From Vibrio lentus (GTDB lineage: Bacteria; Pseudomonadota; Gammaproteobacteria; Enterobacterales; Vibrionaceae), in NCBI RefSeq assembly GCF_002875945.1, contig NZ_MCZK01000111.1:19346-83345 (forward strand): 64,000 nucleotides of DNA, read 5' to 3'. The notes below the pieces were generated by a model. That model was not told the DNA's origin. It searched no databases and saw only the letters and a list, made by a program, of their open reading frames with translations. Of this stretch, positions 52,353 through 61,702 are shown one piece after another (the stretch's first letter is position 1; each line of letters begins with the position of its first letter). Position numbers and translations under genes: made by a program.

Positions 52353-52569
52353 ACATTGTCAACGCGCCAATTTGATATAAGAACACATTAACTCTTATGT
52401 ATAAGGGCAACAACTTATGTATTACGGCAATAACCTTTGCATTAAACGATGACCTCGTTTGACTGAGTAGACGGTAATCGATAGCATCAAGCTAATACTG
52501 TCGTTATCGAAAATTCTTATTTTCAAAGCCTTAAATACGGGTTTAGACACAATTTATTGGTAGTTAGAA

Positions 52570-53145
52570 ATGCTTACTAAAGAAAAAATATTAGATGCAT
52601 CGGAAATCGTTTTACGTAAGTTCGGCCCAAGAAAAACGACCGTTGTTGACGTAGCTCGTTCCCTTGATGTGAGTCACGGCACGGTTTACCGACACTTTGC
52701 AACTAAAGCGGAATTGCATGAGGCGATAACATTAAGATGGTTGGAGCGTGTAACTGCGCCATTAACTGAGATCGCACACAGTTCTGAAAGCGCATCAATA
52801 AGGCTTCGAGAATGGTTTGAGGCGTTAACGGCCATTAAGAGAAGCATTTTTATTGGCGAGCCAGAGTTGTTTGAGTCGTATTCATCATTGGCACAACAAA
52901 CACCAGAGCACGTAAAATCAAAACACATCAACCATCTGTTGCAACAAGTTGAGTCGATTTTAAACGATGGCGTTACAGAAGGTGTCTTTGAAATTGAGGA
53001 TTGTGCTACTACTGCGCGTTGCTTCTTCTTTGGTACCGTGCGTTACCACCACCCACTTCATTCATCAGAATGGAAGAGCGACACCATTGAACAAGAATTT
53101 ACACAGCTTTTTTCTTTGTTAGAAAAAGCCATCTATAAACACTGA
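52570..53145 (+). CDS. TetR-family regulator
   Basis: The 191-residue protein has an N-terminal TetR helix-turn-helix (KTTVVDVARSLDVSHGTVYRHF at about 24-45) and a helical C-terminal ligand domain of the type often labelled TetR_C_7. It is divergent from the broken SDR gene, with a perfect inverted repeat between, and so probably represses that gene. Ligand unknown. Confidence 0.9.
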   Translation: MLTKEKILDASEIVLRKFGPRKTTVVDVARSLDVSHGTVYRHFATKAELHEAITLRWLERVTAPLTEIAHSSESASIRLREWFEALTAIKRSIFIGEPELFESYSSLAQQTPEHVKSKHINHLLQQVESILNDGVTEGVFEIEDCATTARCFFFGTVRYHHPLHSSEWKSDTIEQEFTQLFSLLEKAIYKH

Positions 53146-53185
53146 TTCCTAATCGTTTCTGTAATAGCCGATTAGATGGGAGAGG

Positions 53186-53545
53186 ATGATTGTGAAGCGT
53201 ACACTGTTTCTCTGTGGGTTGATGGTCAGCCAATTGCTATTGCTGAATCATGCATTGGCCTCTCCTCAACAAGAGATTGACCATCTACTTACCTTTGTTG
53301 AATCAACGCAGTGCAAATACGAGCGAAATGGCACAATGCACAACGGGCCAGAAGCGGCTGCACATATAAAAAAGAAAGCTGATTATTACGCCGACGATAT
53401 TGAGTCTGCTGAAGATTTTATCGCGTATTCAGCAACAAAAAGTATGTTGAGTGGGCGTCATTACCAAGTTCACTGTGAAGGTAAAGCATCGGTTAGCAGT
53501 GAAGTTTGGTTAAAATCAGAACTTGATGATTTTCGGTCTCGTTAA
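53186..53545 (+). CDS. DUF5329 family periplasmic protein (YfeK-like)
   Basis: The 119-residue protein has a signal peptide ending ALAS, then the YfeK/DUF5329 pattern: EIDHLLTFVESTQCKYERNG, HNGPEAAAHIKKK, ATKSMLSGRHYQVHC. Two Cys may form a disulfide. Function is unknown in this family. It lies 40 bases after tetR and may share its transcript. Confidence 0.82.
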   Translation: MIVKRTLFLCGLMVSQLLLLNHALASPQQEIDHLLTFVESTQCKYERNGTMHNGPEAAAHIKKKADYYADDIESAEDFIAYSATKSMLSGRHYQVHCEGKASVSSEVWLKSELDDFRSR

Positions 53546-53658
53546 CTTTTAGCTTTCTCACTTTCTCACTTACTAATTCTCTTATTCTCTTATTCTCTAA
53601 CATTCAGCCCTGTTAACTTACTGCCTTGCTAAATAGTAAACAACAAAGTGCCAAACAA

Positions 53659-53688
53659 AAAAAGAGCCCCTAAATAGGCGCTCTTTTC
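53659..53688 (+). terminator. Terminator after the DUF5329 gene
   Basis: AAAGAGC pairs with GCTCTTT with a partly paired CCCTAAATAGGC top, with A and T runs on either side. It could also serve the leftward gene ending at 53836. Confidence 0.7.
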
Positions 53689-53835
53689 GTTTTTTGATAC
53701 TTCCTGTATCCATAGACAAGTCCAATCTGTAGTACTTTCACCGAAAGCCAGATCATCGATATCTCCAGTTGTGTATCAACTTAAATCTAGCACACAATCT
53801 TCAAGTTTTTCTGAGACACAACCGAGATAATCGAC

Positions 53836-54738
53836 TTAGTGCCATTCCATCTCACCACTTAGCACTTTGGCACCCAGTTCAAGGTCGCCTTCTGTTGCCT
53901 TAAATTGTGGGTATGCTTTCTTCATGTAATCACTGATATCAACAGACGTTGGATTGCTTGTGCTTACCAGTGCTTTTTCAATATCTGTAACGTAATCCAT
54001 CGTAAATTGAACGCCGTTAGTACCCGTTGACATTTCACCTAAGTAGTGGCCAGGAATGACCACCTCGGGCTCAAGTGCTTTCATGCGCTCTAATGATTGT
54101 GACCACTGGCTACGAATCTGTTTTGATGCGGTATCTGCCATCCATACATGTACGCCACTATAAACCGACACACCACCAAACACAGTTTTCTCAGACGGAA
54201 CCCACAGGTAAGCTTGGTGCGTGTTAATTTCTCTTACTTCGATGGTTTCACCTTCAATGTTCAGCGTGGTCTCGTTAAGCACGGTTGGGACAATGACTTT
54301 AGACGGTGCGTTGTCTTCTAAGATTGGCCCCCAGTATTCTAGCTTTGCATCTTTAGTACGCTTGATGTGAGCAACGATCGCTTCACTTGCCACAACCTCA
54401 ACGTTTGGAAATGCCGCCACAATCGGTTCTAAGCCAAAGTAGAAATCTGGGTCGCCACTGCTGATGTAAATCATCGATAGCTCTTTGCCTGTGGCTTTGA
54501 TTTGCTCCACCAGCTTTTGCCCATCTGCGATGCTAAATTGTGCATCAAACAAAATCACTTCCTTTTCTCCCGAAACCAGTACAGAGGTTGCTGGGAATAT
54601 TGCATTTTCACCCGGATTGAAATGAGTGATGTTTAGCTCAGCAGCAGAGACAACACTCGATGCAGCTAGCATGGCTCCTAAACTCATTGCTCCTAAAAGC
54701 GCGGTTCTTGATAAAAGGATTTTAGATAACTTTTTCAT
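53836..54738 (-). CDS. Metallo-beta-lactamase-fold protein with a degenerate metal site (Vmh-like)
   Basis: The 300-residue protein has a signal peptide ending VVSAA, then an MBL fold. The canonical His-x-His-x-Asp-His becomes SGDPDF: positions 94, 96 and 99 are Ser, Asp and Phe, and only Asp98 remains. The bridging Asp is Gly189 (VFGGV). His174 (INTHQAYLW) and His231 (IPGHYLGE) are kept. Intact relatives hydrolyse varied substrates with two metals; this one probably binds at most one metal or has a non-catalytic role. It is divergent from a LysR gene. Confidence 0.8.
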   Translation of the reverse strand: MKKLSKILLSRTALLGAMSLGAMLAASSVVSAAELNITHFNPGENAIFPATSVLVSGEKEVILFDAQFSIADGQKLVEQIKATGKELSMIYISSGDPDFYFGLEPIVAAFPNVEVVASEAIVAHIKRTKDAKLEYWGPILEDNAPSKVIVPTVLNETTLNIEGETIEVREINTHQAYLWVPSEKTVFGGVSVYSGVHVWMADTASKQIRSQWSQSLERMKALEPEVVIPGHYLGEMSTGTNGVQFTMDYVTDIEKALVSTSNPTSVDISDYMKKAYPQFKATEGDLELGAKVLSGEMEWH

Positions 54739-54915
54739 AGCTTTATTCCGTTATTAAGAGCTGAACGCCTGCCAACTCATTGAGTGTGCAAACATCTTAT
54801 TTGATTGGAATTAGATGAAATAGACATCAAATTAACTTTCACTGTTGCGATTTTCGGACATATACTCATTTTCTCGTAGCGATTAGATTCAAAAATCATT
54901 TGGGTAATAAGAACA

Positions 54916-55809
54916 ATGGATAAACTTGAGGCAATGAACGTCTTTGTCACCATCGTTGAGCGTGGCAGTTTGAGTGCAGCAGCCGAACACCTTGATCTCT
55001 CTCGAACCAAAGTCACGCGCTATTTGGGGGAACTCGAAAACTGGATGGATACTCGTCTGCTTCATAGAACCACTCGAAGCTTGAGCTTAACCAGCGCAGG
55101 AAAAGAGACGCTTGAAGTCGCAAGGGAGTTACTTGCCCTCGAAGCATCGTTAGCAGGTATCAGAAACCAAAGCCGCGAGCACTTGAAAGGCCAACTGCGT
55201 ATTACCGCGAGTTATTCGATTGTCGATAGCTTCTTGATGGACGTGATCGGTCGCTTCATCGATAAATGGCCAGAGGTCTCAATTGATATCGTTTCTACCG
55301 ATCAAACGGTCAATCTTGTTGAGTCACGTATCGATTTAGCGATTCGTATTACCAACGAACTGACGCCCAATATTGTCGCGAAGCAGCTCGGTGAATGTCG
55401 GTCTGTGATTTGCGCGTCGCCTCAATACCTAAAAGAGAAAGGGACACCCAAAAATGCGCAAGATTTAACACACCACAACTGCCTATCATTCAGTTATTTT
55501 GGCAAAACCGCGTGGACGTTTAATGGCCCGAATGGACTGGAATTAGTGCCGATTAAAGGGAACATCAGTGCGAATACTTCTGAAGTTCTACTTTCTGCCA
55601 CACTCAAAGGCAACGGTATCTGCTTACTGCCCTTTCCTTCAGTCGAAGGTTTAATTGAAAGTGGGCTATTGGTTCCTCTACTCTCTGAATGGAAACCAAA
55701 AACGCTGGGTGTGCACGCAGTTTATGGAACGCGTAAACAAGTCACACCGCTGTTAAGGGCCTTTATTGACCACCTATCTAACGAGATGGAACAGTCGACA
55801 AGCTGGTAG
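54916..55809 (+). CDS. LysR-family regulator
   Basis: The 297-residue protein has the LysR helix-turn-helix (MNVFVTIVERGSLSAAAEHL lies in residues 6-25) and a CrgA-type effector domain (GQLRITASYSIVDSF, SRIDLAIRITNEL). It is divergent from the MBL-fold gene across a 177-base gap and probably regulates it. Confidence 0.9.
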   Translation: MDKLEAMNVFVTIVERGSLSAAAEHLDLSRTKVTRYLGELENWMDTRLLHRTTRSLSLTSAGKETLEVARELLALEASLAGIRNQSREHLKGQLRITASYSIVDSFLMDVIGRFIDKWPEVSIDIVSTDQTVNLVESRIDLAIRITNELTPNIVAKQLGECRSVICASPQYLKEKGTPKNAQDLTHHNCLSFSYFGKTAWTFNGPNGLELVPIKGNISANTSEVLLSATLKGNGICLLPFPSVEGLIESGLLVPLLSEWKPKTLGVHAVYGTRKQVTPLLRAFIDHLSNEMEQSTSW

Positions 55810-55937
55810 GTAAGCCTTGTCATTAACAATACTGATGTGGAATAAGTATTATTAATTTTACTTATGCATAGCTAAATTCTATCTTGGCTGCACTATCCAA
55901 CACCATAAACAAACGCGATTACGCAGGGAAAAAGACG

Positions 55938-56339
55938 ATGACTGCCATTACCGATTTAAACATTCTGCTAAAGTCCATGTCACCAGAGCTCTTTGAAGGT
56001 GATTATGTTTTTTGTACTGTAGACGGGGGATTAGCAGATTATGTTCAACTCGAACCAATCGCGACGTTTCGTGAAAAAGAAGGCTTAACCTTGGTGCTCA
56101 CTGAGGATACCGCACGACGAACTCAACTCGATTTCGATGGTGTGTTTAGCATGATCACTTTATCGGTACACTCGAGCCTAGAAGCGGTTGGACTAACCGC
56201 AGCCTTTGCCACCAAGCTAGGCTCATATGGCATTAGCGCCAACGTGATTGCTGGCTTTTATCACGACCACATCTTCGTTCAGAAAGACAAAGCTGAAGCC
56301 GCAATGAGTGCGCTTAGAGAGTTTTCAGAAGCGAGCTAA
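55938..56339 (+). CDS. ACT-domain (DUF2241-type) protein
   Basis: From ATG 55938 the protein has 133 residues: an N-terminal DUF2241 part (LNILLKSMSPELFEGDYVF) and an ACT-like half (SMITLSVHSSLEAVGLTAAFATKLGSYGIS within 85-115). Such small proteins probably sense amino acids. The longer frame from TTG 55884 lacks a ribosome site; AGGGAAA precedes the ATG I chose. Monocistronic. Confidence 0.85.
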   Translation: MTAITDLNILLKSMSPELFEGDYVFCTVDGGLADYVQLEPIATFREKEGLTLVLTEDTARRTQLDFDGVFSMITLSVHSSLEAVGLTAAFATKLGSYGISANVIAGFYHDHIFVQKDKAEAAMSALREFSEAS

Positions 56340-56362
56340 CAAAAGTGCGTTCTTCAGGCACA

Positions 56363-56391
56363 AAAAAAGCGACGTAATCTACGTCGCTTTG
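56363..56391. terminator. Terminator between the ACT gene and the chemoreceptor gene
   Basis: AAAGCGACGTA pairs perfectly with TACGTCGCTTT around ATC. The long A run on the left makes it a strong terminator for the leftward chemoreceptor gene. Confidence 0.85.
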
Positions 56392-56441
56392 GCTTATCGC
56401 TTAATGTTCATTCACTGATCAGGCATCAGAGAACAAGACCG

Positions 56442-58328
56442 TTAAGCAAGCTTAAAAGTCGCCACTTTGTCACTTAAACCAGCGGCTTGGCTCTTAAGTT
56501 CGTTCGACTCAGTTAAGCTGTCCTGTGCGCCCACAACTAGGTGGTCGGTAACATCTTTAATGGTCGTAATGTTTTGGGTAATTTCACCCGTCACGTGTGT
56601 TTGCTCTTCAGCTGCGGTCGCGATTTGAGTTGCCATATCGCTGATCAAAGCAACGGCAGTATTGATCTCTTCAAGTGCGTGTGAAGCCCTGTCGGCATCC
56701 TCTACTGAATGTATTGCCAGTTTAGAACTGCTCTCCATAAGCTCAACGGCTTGAGTCGTTGTGCGCTGTAGAATATCGATCGTTGATTTGATCTCTTCTG
56801 TTGAGGAGTGAGTACGTTGAGAAAGTACTCGTACTTCATCTGCTACCACAGCAAAACCACGACCTTGTTCACCAGCACGAGCGGCTTCAATCGCTGCATT
56901 CAAAGCAAGTAAGTTGGTTTGCTCTGCAATGCCTTGGATTGTCGCCAATACGGTCGAGATCTCTTGAGCGTGCTTGTTAAGTTCGCTAATCACATTGCCC
57001 GCTTCGTTCACTTCATTGGCCAAGTTATTAATTGAGCCTTTAGTGTCGACAACCAGAGCGTGACCGCTGTTGGTGCTTGCTGCTGAGTCTTGTGCAGCCT
57101 TTGCTGTTTGCTCGGCATGCGATGCAATCTCTTGAGTTGCACAGGCCATTTCCGTTACCGCTGTCGCCACCATAGTGATTTCTTGTTGCTGGTGGTTTAG
57201 CTCATCCACAGAACGATTTGCACGCTGGGCACTTTGCTCCGACTGGCTGTTTAGCTGTTCTGATTGTCCACGGATATGACCAATCAACTGCTGTAAACTA
57301 CTCACAAATGTATTGAAGTTATGAGCCAGCTCACCCACTTCGTCTTGGTTTTCAACATGAATTCGTTGAGTTAAATCACCACTACCATTGGCGATTTGTG
57401 CCAAGGCTTGAGATACATGATTAAGCGGACGGAATAGAATCGTACACAGCAGATTGAACAATATGGTGCATACAATCACAACCAGCAGTGTCACCAACAC
57501 TTGACCGATCACCGCATCAAATAACGGCGCAACCAAAGAGTCATGATTAACCACGCTGATGGTAATCAGGTTTGTGCCATCAATCGCTCGTGCATACAGA
57601 ACATAGTCACTGCCGTTCAAATCGATAGAAGTATCTTTACCGCTCACTAACGCCTTTTGTACATCAGAAAAATTCAACCCAAGCGAGCTGATATTCTTGT
57701 TCAGTAGCTTAGTATCTGCGTGCGTGTAAACCGTGCCCTTGTTCGTCGCGATGAACATGTAACCTTCACCCGGAAGAATTACCTTTTCAAGGCTATTAAG
57801 GATGTCGGTAATTTCTACGTCTGCACCCAACACGACCTGCTGACCGTGTAATTGCATTGCGGTACCCAGCGACACAACGTTAGCACCCGTTGCCGCAGCA
57901 ACCGTTGGGTTGTCCATGAACACTCTACTTGGATTCGCAACCGCATTGGTGTACCAACCCCATACGCGTGGATCATCATTGCCTGGTGGCAACACAACAC
58001 CATTCGCATTCTTTTGCGAACCGTCAGGAAATGCCAGGAAGACATTATCAAAAGAGGCAGAATCACGAACCTGTTTTAGGTGAGTTACCAAGCTTTCTTG
58101 TTTGGACTCTTTCGACAGAGAAGTGAGCGCACGCTCTTTGGATAAGATCCAATCTGACACGTATTGGTTGTAAGAAGCGGATGCCCCTTCCAAACGCTGT
58201 TCAACTTCTGTATCCAATCGTTGCAATGATGCACGAAATGAAAGTGCTTCAACCAAAATCCCCCCCAGGATGATGGCCATACTGGCAGAGATCGCCAGCT
58301 TATTCTTAAGCGAGAGTTTCTTTAACAT
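56442..58328 (-). CDS. Methyl-accepting chemotaxis protein (dCache type)
   Basis: From ATG 58328 the protein has 628 residues: a first membrane segment (about 12-30), a periplasmic Cache sensor, and a second membrane segment near 270-295. A HAMP domain ([23 protein letters not shown] near 305-327) and the signalling domain follow, with the hairpin tip [32 protein letters not shown]. There is no C-terminal CheR-tethering pentapeptide. It senses an unknown ligand and signals to CheA. The frame extends 21 codons upstream, but [10 protein letters not shown] is a normal start. Confidence 0.95.
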   Translation of the reverse strand: MLKKLSLKNKLAISASMAIILGGILVEALSFRASLQRLDTEVEQRLEGASASYNQYVSDWILSKERALTSLSKESKQESLVTHLKQVRDSASFDNVFLAFPDGSQKNANGVVLPPGNDDPRVWGWYTNAVANPSRVFMDNPTVAAATGANVVSLGTAMQLHGQQVVLGADVEITDILNSLEKVILPGEGYMFIATNKGTVYTHADTKLLNKNISSLGLNFSDVQKALVSGKDTSIDLNGSDYVLYARAIDGTNLITISVVNHDSLVAPLFDAVIGQVLVTLLVVIVCTILFNLLCTILFRPLNHVSQALAQIANGSGDLTQRIHVENQDEVGELAHNFNTFVSSLQQLIGHIRGQSEQLNSQSEQSAQRANRSVDELNHQQQEITMVATAVTEMACATQEIASHAEQTAKAAQDSAASTNSGHALVVDTKGSINNLANEVNEAGNVISELNKHAQEISTVLATIQGIAEQTNLLALNAAIEAARAGEQGRGFAVVADEVRVLSQRTHSSTEEIKSTIDILQRTTTQAVELMESSSKLAIHSVEDADRASHALEEINTAVALISDMATQIATAAEEQTHVTGEITQNITTIKDVTDHLVVGAQDSLTESNELKSQAAGLSDKVATFKLA

Positions 58329-58632
58329 AGAAAACCTATAGTTTTTGTATAAATAACCGTGGGTAACAGAACCGTTCCCATGCGGTAGCAAGCCAATATA
58401 TTTTACACATTAAAATAAATAATAGAACGGGCTAACTCATTGTATTATCGATATATGTGAACCAATAGCAGATCCAGATCAATTCACAATCGAAAGAATG
58501 ATATACGTTAAGTTACGCCTTCAAAGCCCAAACAAAGATGCCGAGCCTTTTGTTTCATTTACCCTGATGTAAATGGCGTTCGTATTCTCAATGCATTAAT
58601 CTTATAAGCTGTTAAGTACTCAGAGTTTTCCT

Positions 58633-59334
58633 ATGTCCCGAAGTCAACGTCTCTTCGACCTGCTCCAATTATTGCGCTGTCATAAATACCCAGTGTCTGC
58701 CGATAATCTCGCTAAAAAGCTCAACGTGAGTACTCGCACCATTTATCGCGATATCGTAACACTGCAAGCACAAGGTGCTGAAATTGATGGTGAAGCTGGT
58801 GTGGGTTATCAATTGAAACCCACCTTCACTCTCCCACCAATGATGTTTTCAACGGAAGAATTGGAAGCGTTACGGCTTGGCGCTGAATGGGTCGCCAAAC
58901 AAGCCAATGGGGAATTCAGTGAATCGGCTAGAAATGCCATTGCTAAGATTTCTGCGGTGTTGCCTGCAGACCACCAGGCCAAACGCAGTGAAGACATTGT
59001 GCGTGTTGCTTCAATCATTGAGGTTACAGAGCTAACTATTGAACTGTCAGATATCAAGCTAGCAATTAAGCAGCAGAACAAAGCTGAGCTCCTTTACACA
59101 GACGCAAAAGCTAATGTGAGTTCAAGAATCGTTTGGCCAATGTTGATTGGCTTATTCGAACAACACTACGTCTTGGTCGCTTGGTGTGAAACGCGAAATG
59201 CGTACCGGAATTTCAGGCTCGATAGAATCGTAGAATGGAAAATGCTTGAAGAAAAATATCAGCGCCCGCGTCATGACTTGATCAAAGATTGGCAGAACAT
59301 CGAAGGCATTGCAGATAAAGTAATTCGCTACTGA
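58633..59334 (+). CDS. YafY-like regulator (DeoR-type HTH plus WYL domain)
   Basis: The 233-residue protein has an N-terminal HTH_11 (KYPVSADNLAKKLNVSTRTIYRDI within 18-45) and a C-terminal WYL domain (YTDAKANVSSRIVWPMLIGLFEQHYVLVAWC, with FRLDRI). WYL domains bind nucleic acid or nucleotides. The next gene, a VOC protein, lies 133 bases downstream on the same strand and is a possible partner. Confidence 0.9.
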   Translation: MSRSQRLFDLLQLLRCHKYPVSADNLAKKLNVSTRTIYRDIVTLQAQGAEIDGEAGVGYQLKPTFTLPPMMFSTEELEALRLGAEWVAKQANGEFSESARNAIAKISAVLPADHQAKRSEDIVRVASIIEVTELTIELSDIKLAIKQQNKAELLYTDAKANVSSRIVWPMLIGLFEQHYVLVAWCETRNAYRNFRLDRIVEWKMLEEKYQRPRHDLIKDWQNIEGIADKVIRY

Positions 59335-59467
59335 CAAAAACTGTCACTGGCACGCGTTATATTTCTCTCAACCCGAGCAAACTCGATGGAAATCAAGTTG
59401 CCCAGAGACGAAACGAGTTAAATCAGAAACAACATCGCAAATCAAATTGACCAGCCTAGGAGCTATT

Positions 59468-59827
59468 ATGTTTACCATTGATTCATTTGTTCTTTATGTC
59501 GCAGACATTCATCGCAGCATGGACTTTTATGCAAAAGCATTTGATTGCGAGCCAAAGCTTCTATCACCAACCTTTGCTGCCCTAGACTTTGCAGACAACG
59601 TTAAAATCACCCTCAAGCAGGCTGACGTTCTAACACCAGCAAGTAACATCAAGGGCGGCGGTACTGAGCTCTCTATGCCTGTTGCTGATAAAGAGACACT
59701 GGAAAATCTTTATCAAGCATGGAAAGAGAAAGGTATTCAGTTTGAACAAGATCCAGAAGAGTCGGTTTACGGCATCAACTTTCTTGCTGTTGATCCAGAC
59801 GGACACCGTATCCGCGTCTTCGCTTAA
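59468..59827 (+). CDS. VOC-family (glyoxalase/bleomycin resistance-like) protein
   Basis: The 119-residue protein starts FTIDSFVLYVADIHRSMDFY and ends DPDGHRIRVFA, the two halves of a vicinal-oxygen-chelate fold. The start at ATG 59468 is set by AGGAG 7 bases upstream; the longer frame from 59447 has no site. Substrate is unknown; relatives include glyoxalases and thiol transferases. Confidence 0.88.
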   Translation: MFTIDSFVLYVADIHRSMDFYAKAFDCEPKLLSPTFAALDFADNVKITLKQADVLTPASNIKGGGTELSMPVADKETLENLYQAWKEKGIQFEQDPEESVYGINFLAVDPDGHRIRVFA

Positions 59828-59859
59828 ACGAATAAGAGCAAGCTGCACCTAGCCGCTTG

Positions 59860-59889
59860 CTCATCTCATCTCATCTCATCTCATCTCAT
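59860..59889. repeat. Pentamer tandem repeat CTCAT x6
   Basis: Six perfect CTCAT units lie between the convergent VOC and DUF1826 genes, 10 bases past the latter's stop codon. Confidence 0.95.
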
Positions 59890-59899
59890 AAACAGTTTA

Positions 59900-60616
59900 T
59901 TAGCCGAAATCTAGCGTCAGCAATAATCGTGTCTCGTCAGATGAAGTGACGGGAGAACGATGTACAAGACCCGCATTTTCATTGCCACTCCAACTCTCTC
60001 CTTTCAGCAACGCCACATCACCACTCGCCATTTGTTGGATATCAGATTCATGAGTGTATAAGCCTGAAGCAGAATCTGGTTGTCCGTTGGCTCCTCGCCC
60101 TAGCTTCGAACGGTCGACCGCGTAGTTTGGCAACCATTCCGTCGCGACACCATGATAAGTCGTCACTAAGCGGCAAGGTACTTGGTCAAAATGGAAACGG
60201 GGACACATCGCTTTATTCAGAACGGCTAGACGCAGCCCTACTTCTTCAAGTTCGAACAAGCAACAGAACATATCCACTAACTCTGCCATGTTTTCTAATA
60301 GCGCTTTAGAAGCCGTTCCGTCTGTCGCAAACTCTAATTTCTCAAAAGCGTTGTCGGGTGACAGGCTAATAGACTTACTAAAGTTTGGATTCAACGCGAT
60401 AAACTCACCAATGGCACTTGTTAAGTCAGCATCAAATGTACGCTGCCAAATCGCAATATTGATATCACTTTGATAGATATCGGCCAGCACCGTTGGCTGC
60501 TCAGAGGCACGAAAGCATGGCTTATGACTCGCTTGATCCTTGATGCTCACGGCGGAATTAATGTTAAGTGGCTGATTGCTATTGGTTGCCAAAGGCTTCG
60601 TTAACACGGCATTCAT
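59900..60616 (-). CDS. DUF1826 family protein (probable zinc-limitation gene)
   Basis: From ATG 60616, 7 bases after AAGGAGA, the protein has 238 residues. It shows the DUF1826 pattern: IAIWQRTFDADLTSAI, LAVLNKAMCPRFHFDQVPCRLVTTYHGVATEWLP (in residues 140-175), and the C-terminal GDVALLKGESW and GLVHRSP. The Cys, His and Asp residues around PRFHFDQVPCR suggest metal binding. DUF1826 genes are often neighbours of Zur-regulated COG0523 genes in other bacteria. A perfect 32-base Zur-like palindrome lies 71 bases upstream. The frame extends to a GTG at 60676 without a ribosome site. Confidence 0.85.
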   Translation of the reverse strand: MNAVLTKPLATNSNQPLNINSAVSIKDQASHKPCFRASEQPTVLADIYQSDINIAIWQRTFDADLTSAIGEFIALNPNFSKSISLSPDNAFEKLEFATDGTASKALLENMAELVDMFCCLFELEEVGLRLAVLNKAMCPRFHFDQVPCRLVTTYHGVATEWLPNYAVDRSKLGRGANGQPDSASGLYTHESDIQQMASGDVALLKGESWSGNENAGLVHRSPVTSSDETRLLLTLDFG

Positions 60617-60686
60617 TACGTCATCTCCTTGATGCATGCTTATCGTCTTCCTCTTGCCGCCACGATCGTTAATCACAGCAAGAATG

Positions 60687-60718
60687 ATTTTTGGTTATGT
60701 TATAACATAACCAAAAAT
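60687..60718. promoter_or_regulatory. Perfect 32-base Zur-like palindrome
   Basis: The whole 32 bases are self-complementary, centred between 60702 and 60703, with core GGTTATGTTATAACATAACC. It shares ATGTTATAACAT with the zinc operon site at 35202. Confidence 0.8.
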
Positions 60719-60918
60719 ACACAAGTAACTTAGCCGATCATGGTTCCAATAATATGGCGATGCTCTACCTTCCTCAGGTAATTTGGTGAATGCTAGACTA
60801 AGCTTTTATCTATCTTTCTTTTCCAACAGATATGCTCCAAAAAATGTGCCAAAGACGTTCTTTAAGCGAACGGCTCCATAACGTTAAACCTGTAAATTCA
60901 TCAATCTGGTGACCACTT

Positions 60919-61491
60919 ATGAAAAAACTAATACCAACGCTCGGTCTGTTTTGTACCCTCATTTCTGCGCCATCTTTTGCAGAAACGGGCTACACGTTAG
61001 ATCCCAAGTTATCGAACGTTACATTCGCAACCATTAAGAAGCAATTTGTTGTGGAGCCCGCGTCGATAAAGCCTCTATCCGGTGGGCTGACAGAAGAGGG
61101 TCAGTTTTCCATATTGCTAGACTTGAAGAGCGTGAGTACCGGAGTATCGATTCGCGACCAGCGACTCAATGAGCTCTACTTTGAATCGATGACTTTCCCT
61201 GAAGTGAAGATCTCCGGAAAGGTTGACCCTGCAATGCTATCTGGCGATCCACAAAATACGACCATCGCGGCCGAAGTCACCTTGCATGGCGTAACCAAAA
61301 CCATCGACTTCCCAGTTATGGTTGTTCCGTCTGAAGGTTTTGTCATGGTCAATTCAACATCAACCATCATCGTCAATGGCGCTGATTTTGGGATATCGAC
61401 GGAAAACCTAAACAAGCTTTCAGCAACCGTCGGCGGGCTAGCGATTTCCGATAAGGTTCCTCTAAGCTTCAATCTACTCTTCGACAAGTAA
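60919..61491 (+). CDS. YceI-family periplasmic protein
   Basis: The 190-residue protein has a signal peptide ending SFA and the lipocalin-like YceI fold: GYTLDPKLSNVTFATIKKQF, SVSTGVSIRDQRLNELYFES, FPEVKISGKV, AEVTLHGVTKTIDFPV. YceI proteins bind isoprenoid or other lipids in the periplasm. Monocistronic. Confidence 0.92.
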   Translation: MKKLIPTLGLFCTLISAPSFAETGYTLDPKLSNVTFATIKKQFVVEPASIKPLSGGLTEEGQFSILLDLKSVSTGVSIRDQRLNELYFESMTFPEVKISGKVDPAMLSGDPQNTTIAAEVTLHGVTKTIDFPVMVVPSEGFVMVNSTSTIIVNGADFGISTENLNKLSATVGGLAISDKVPLSFNLLFDK

Positions 61492-61702
61492 TGGATTAAT
61501 ATCGTCTCTTTTTGACTCCCTCTAAGCTCTCGCCATCCTATTAAGGCGAGAGCTTAAGCAGAGAATATCCCGTCATTCTTAATGCCTATAAAGTCCCAAA
61601 CAGAGCCAGAACAAGGCTCAACAAAGCCGAATTGCTCGGAACGAACGACCAAATAGGTCATACTAGACCCCTCATATAAAAAGCCCATAGCAGCCAAACC
61701 GC

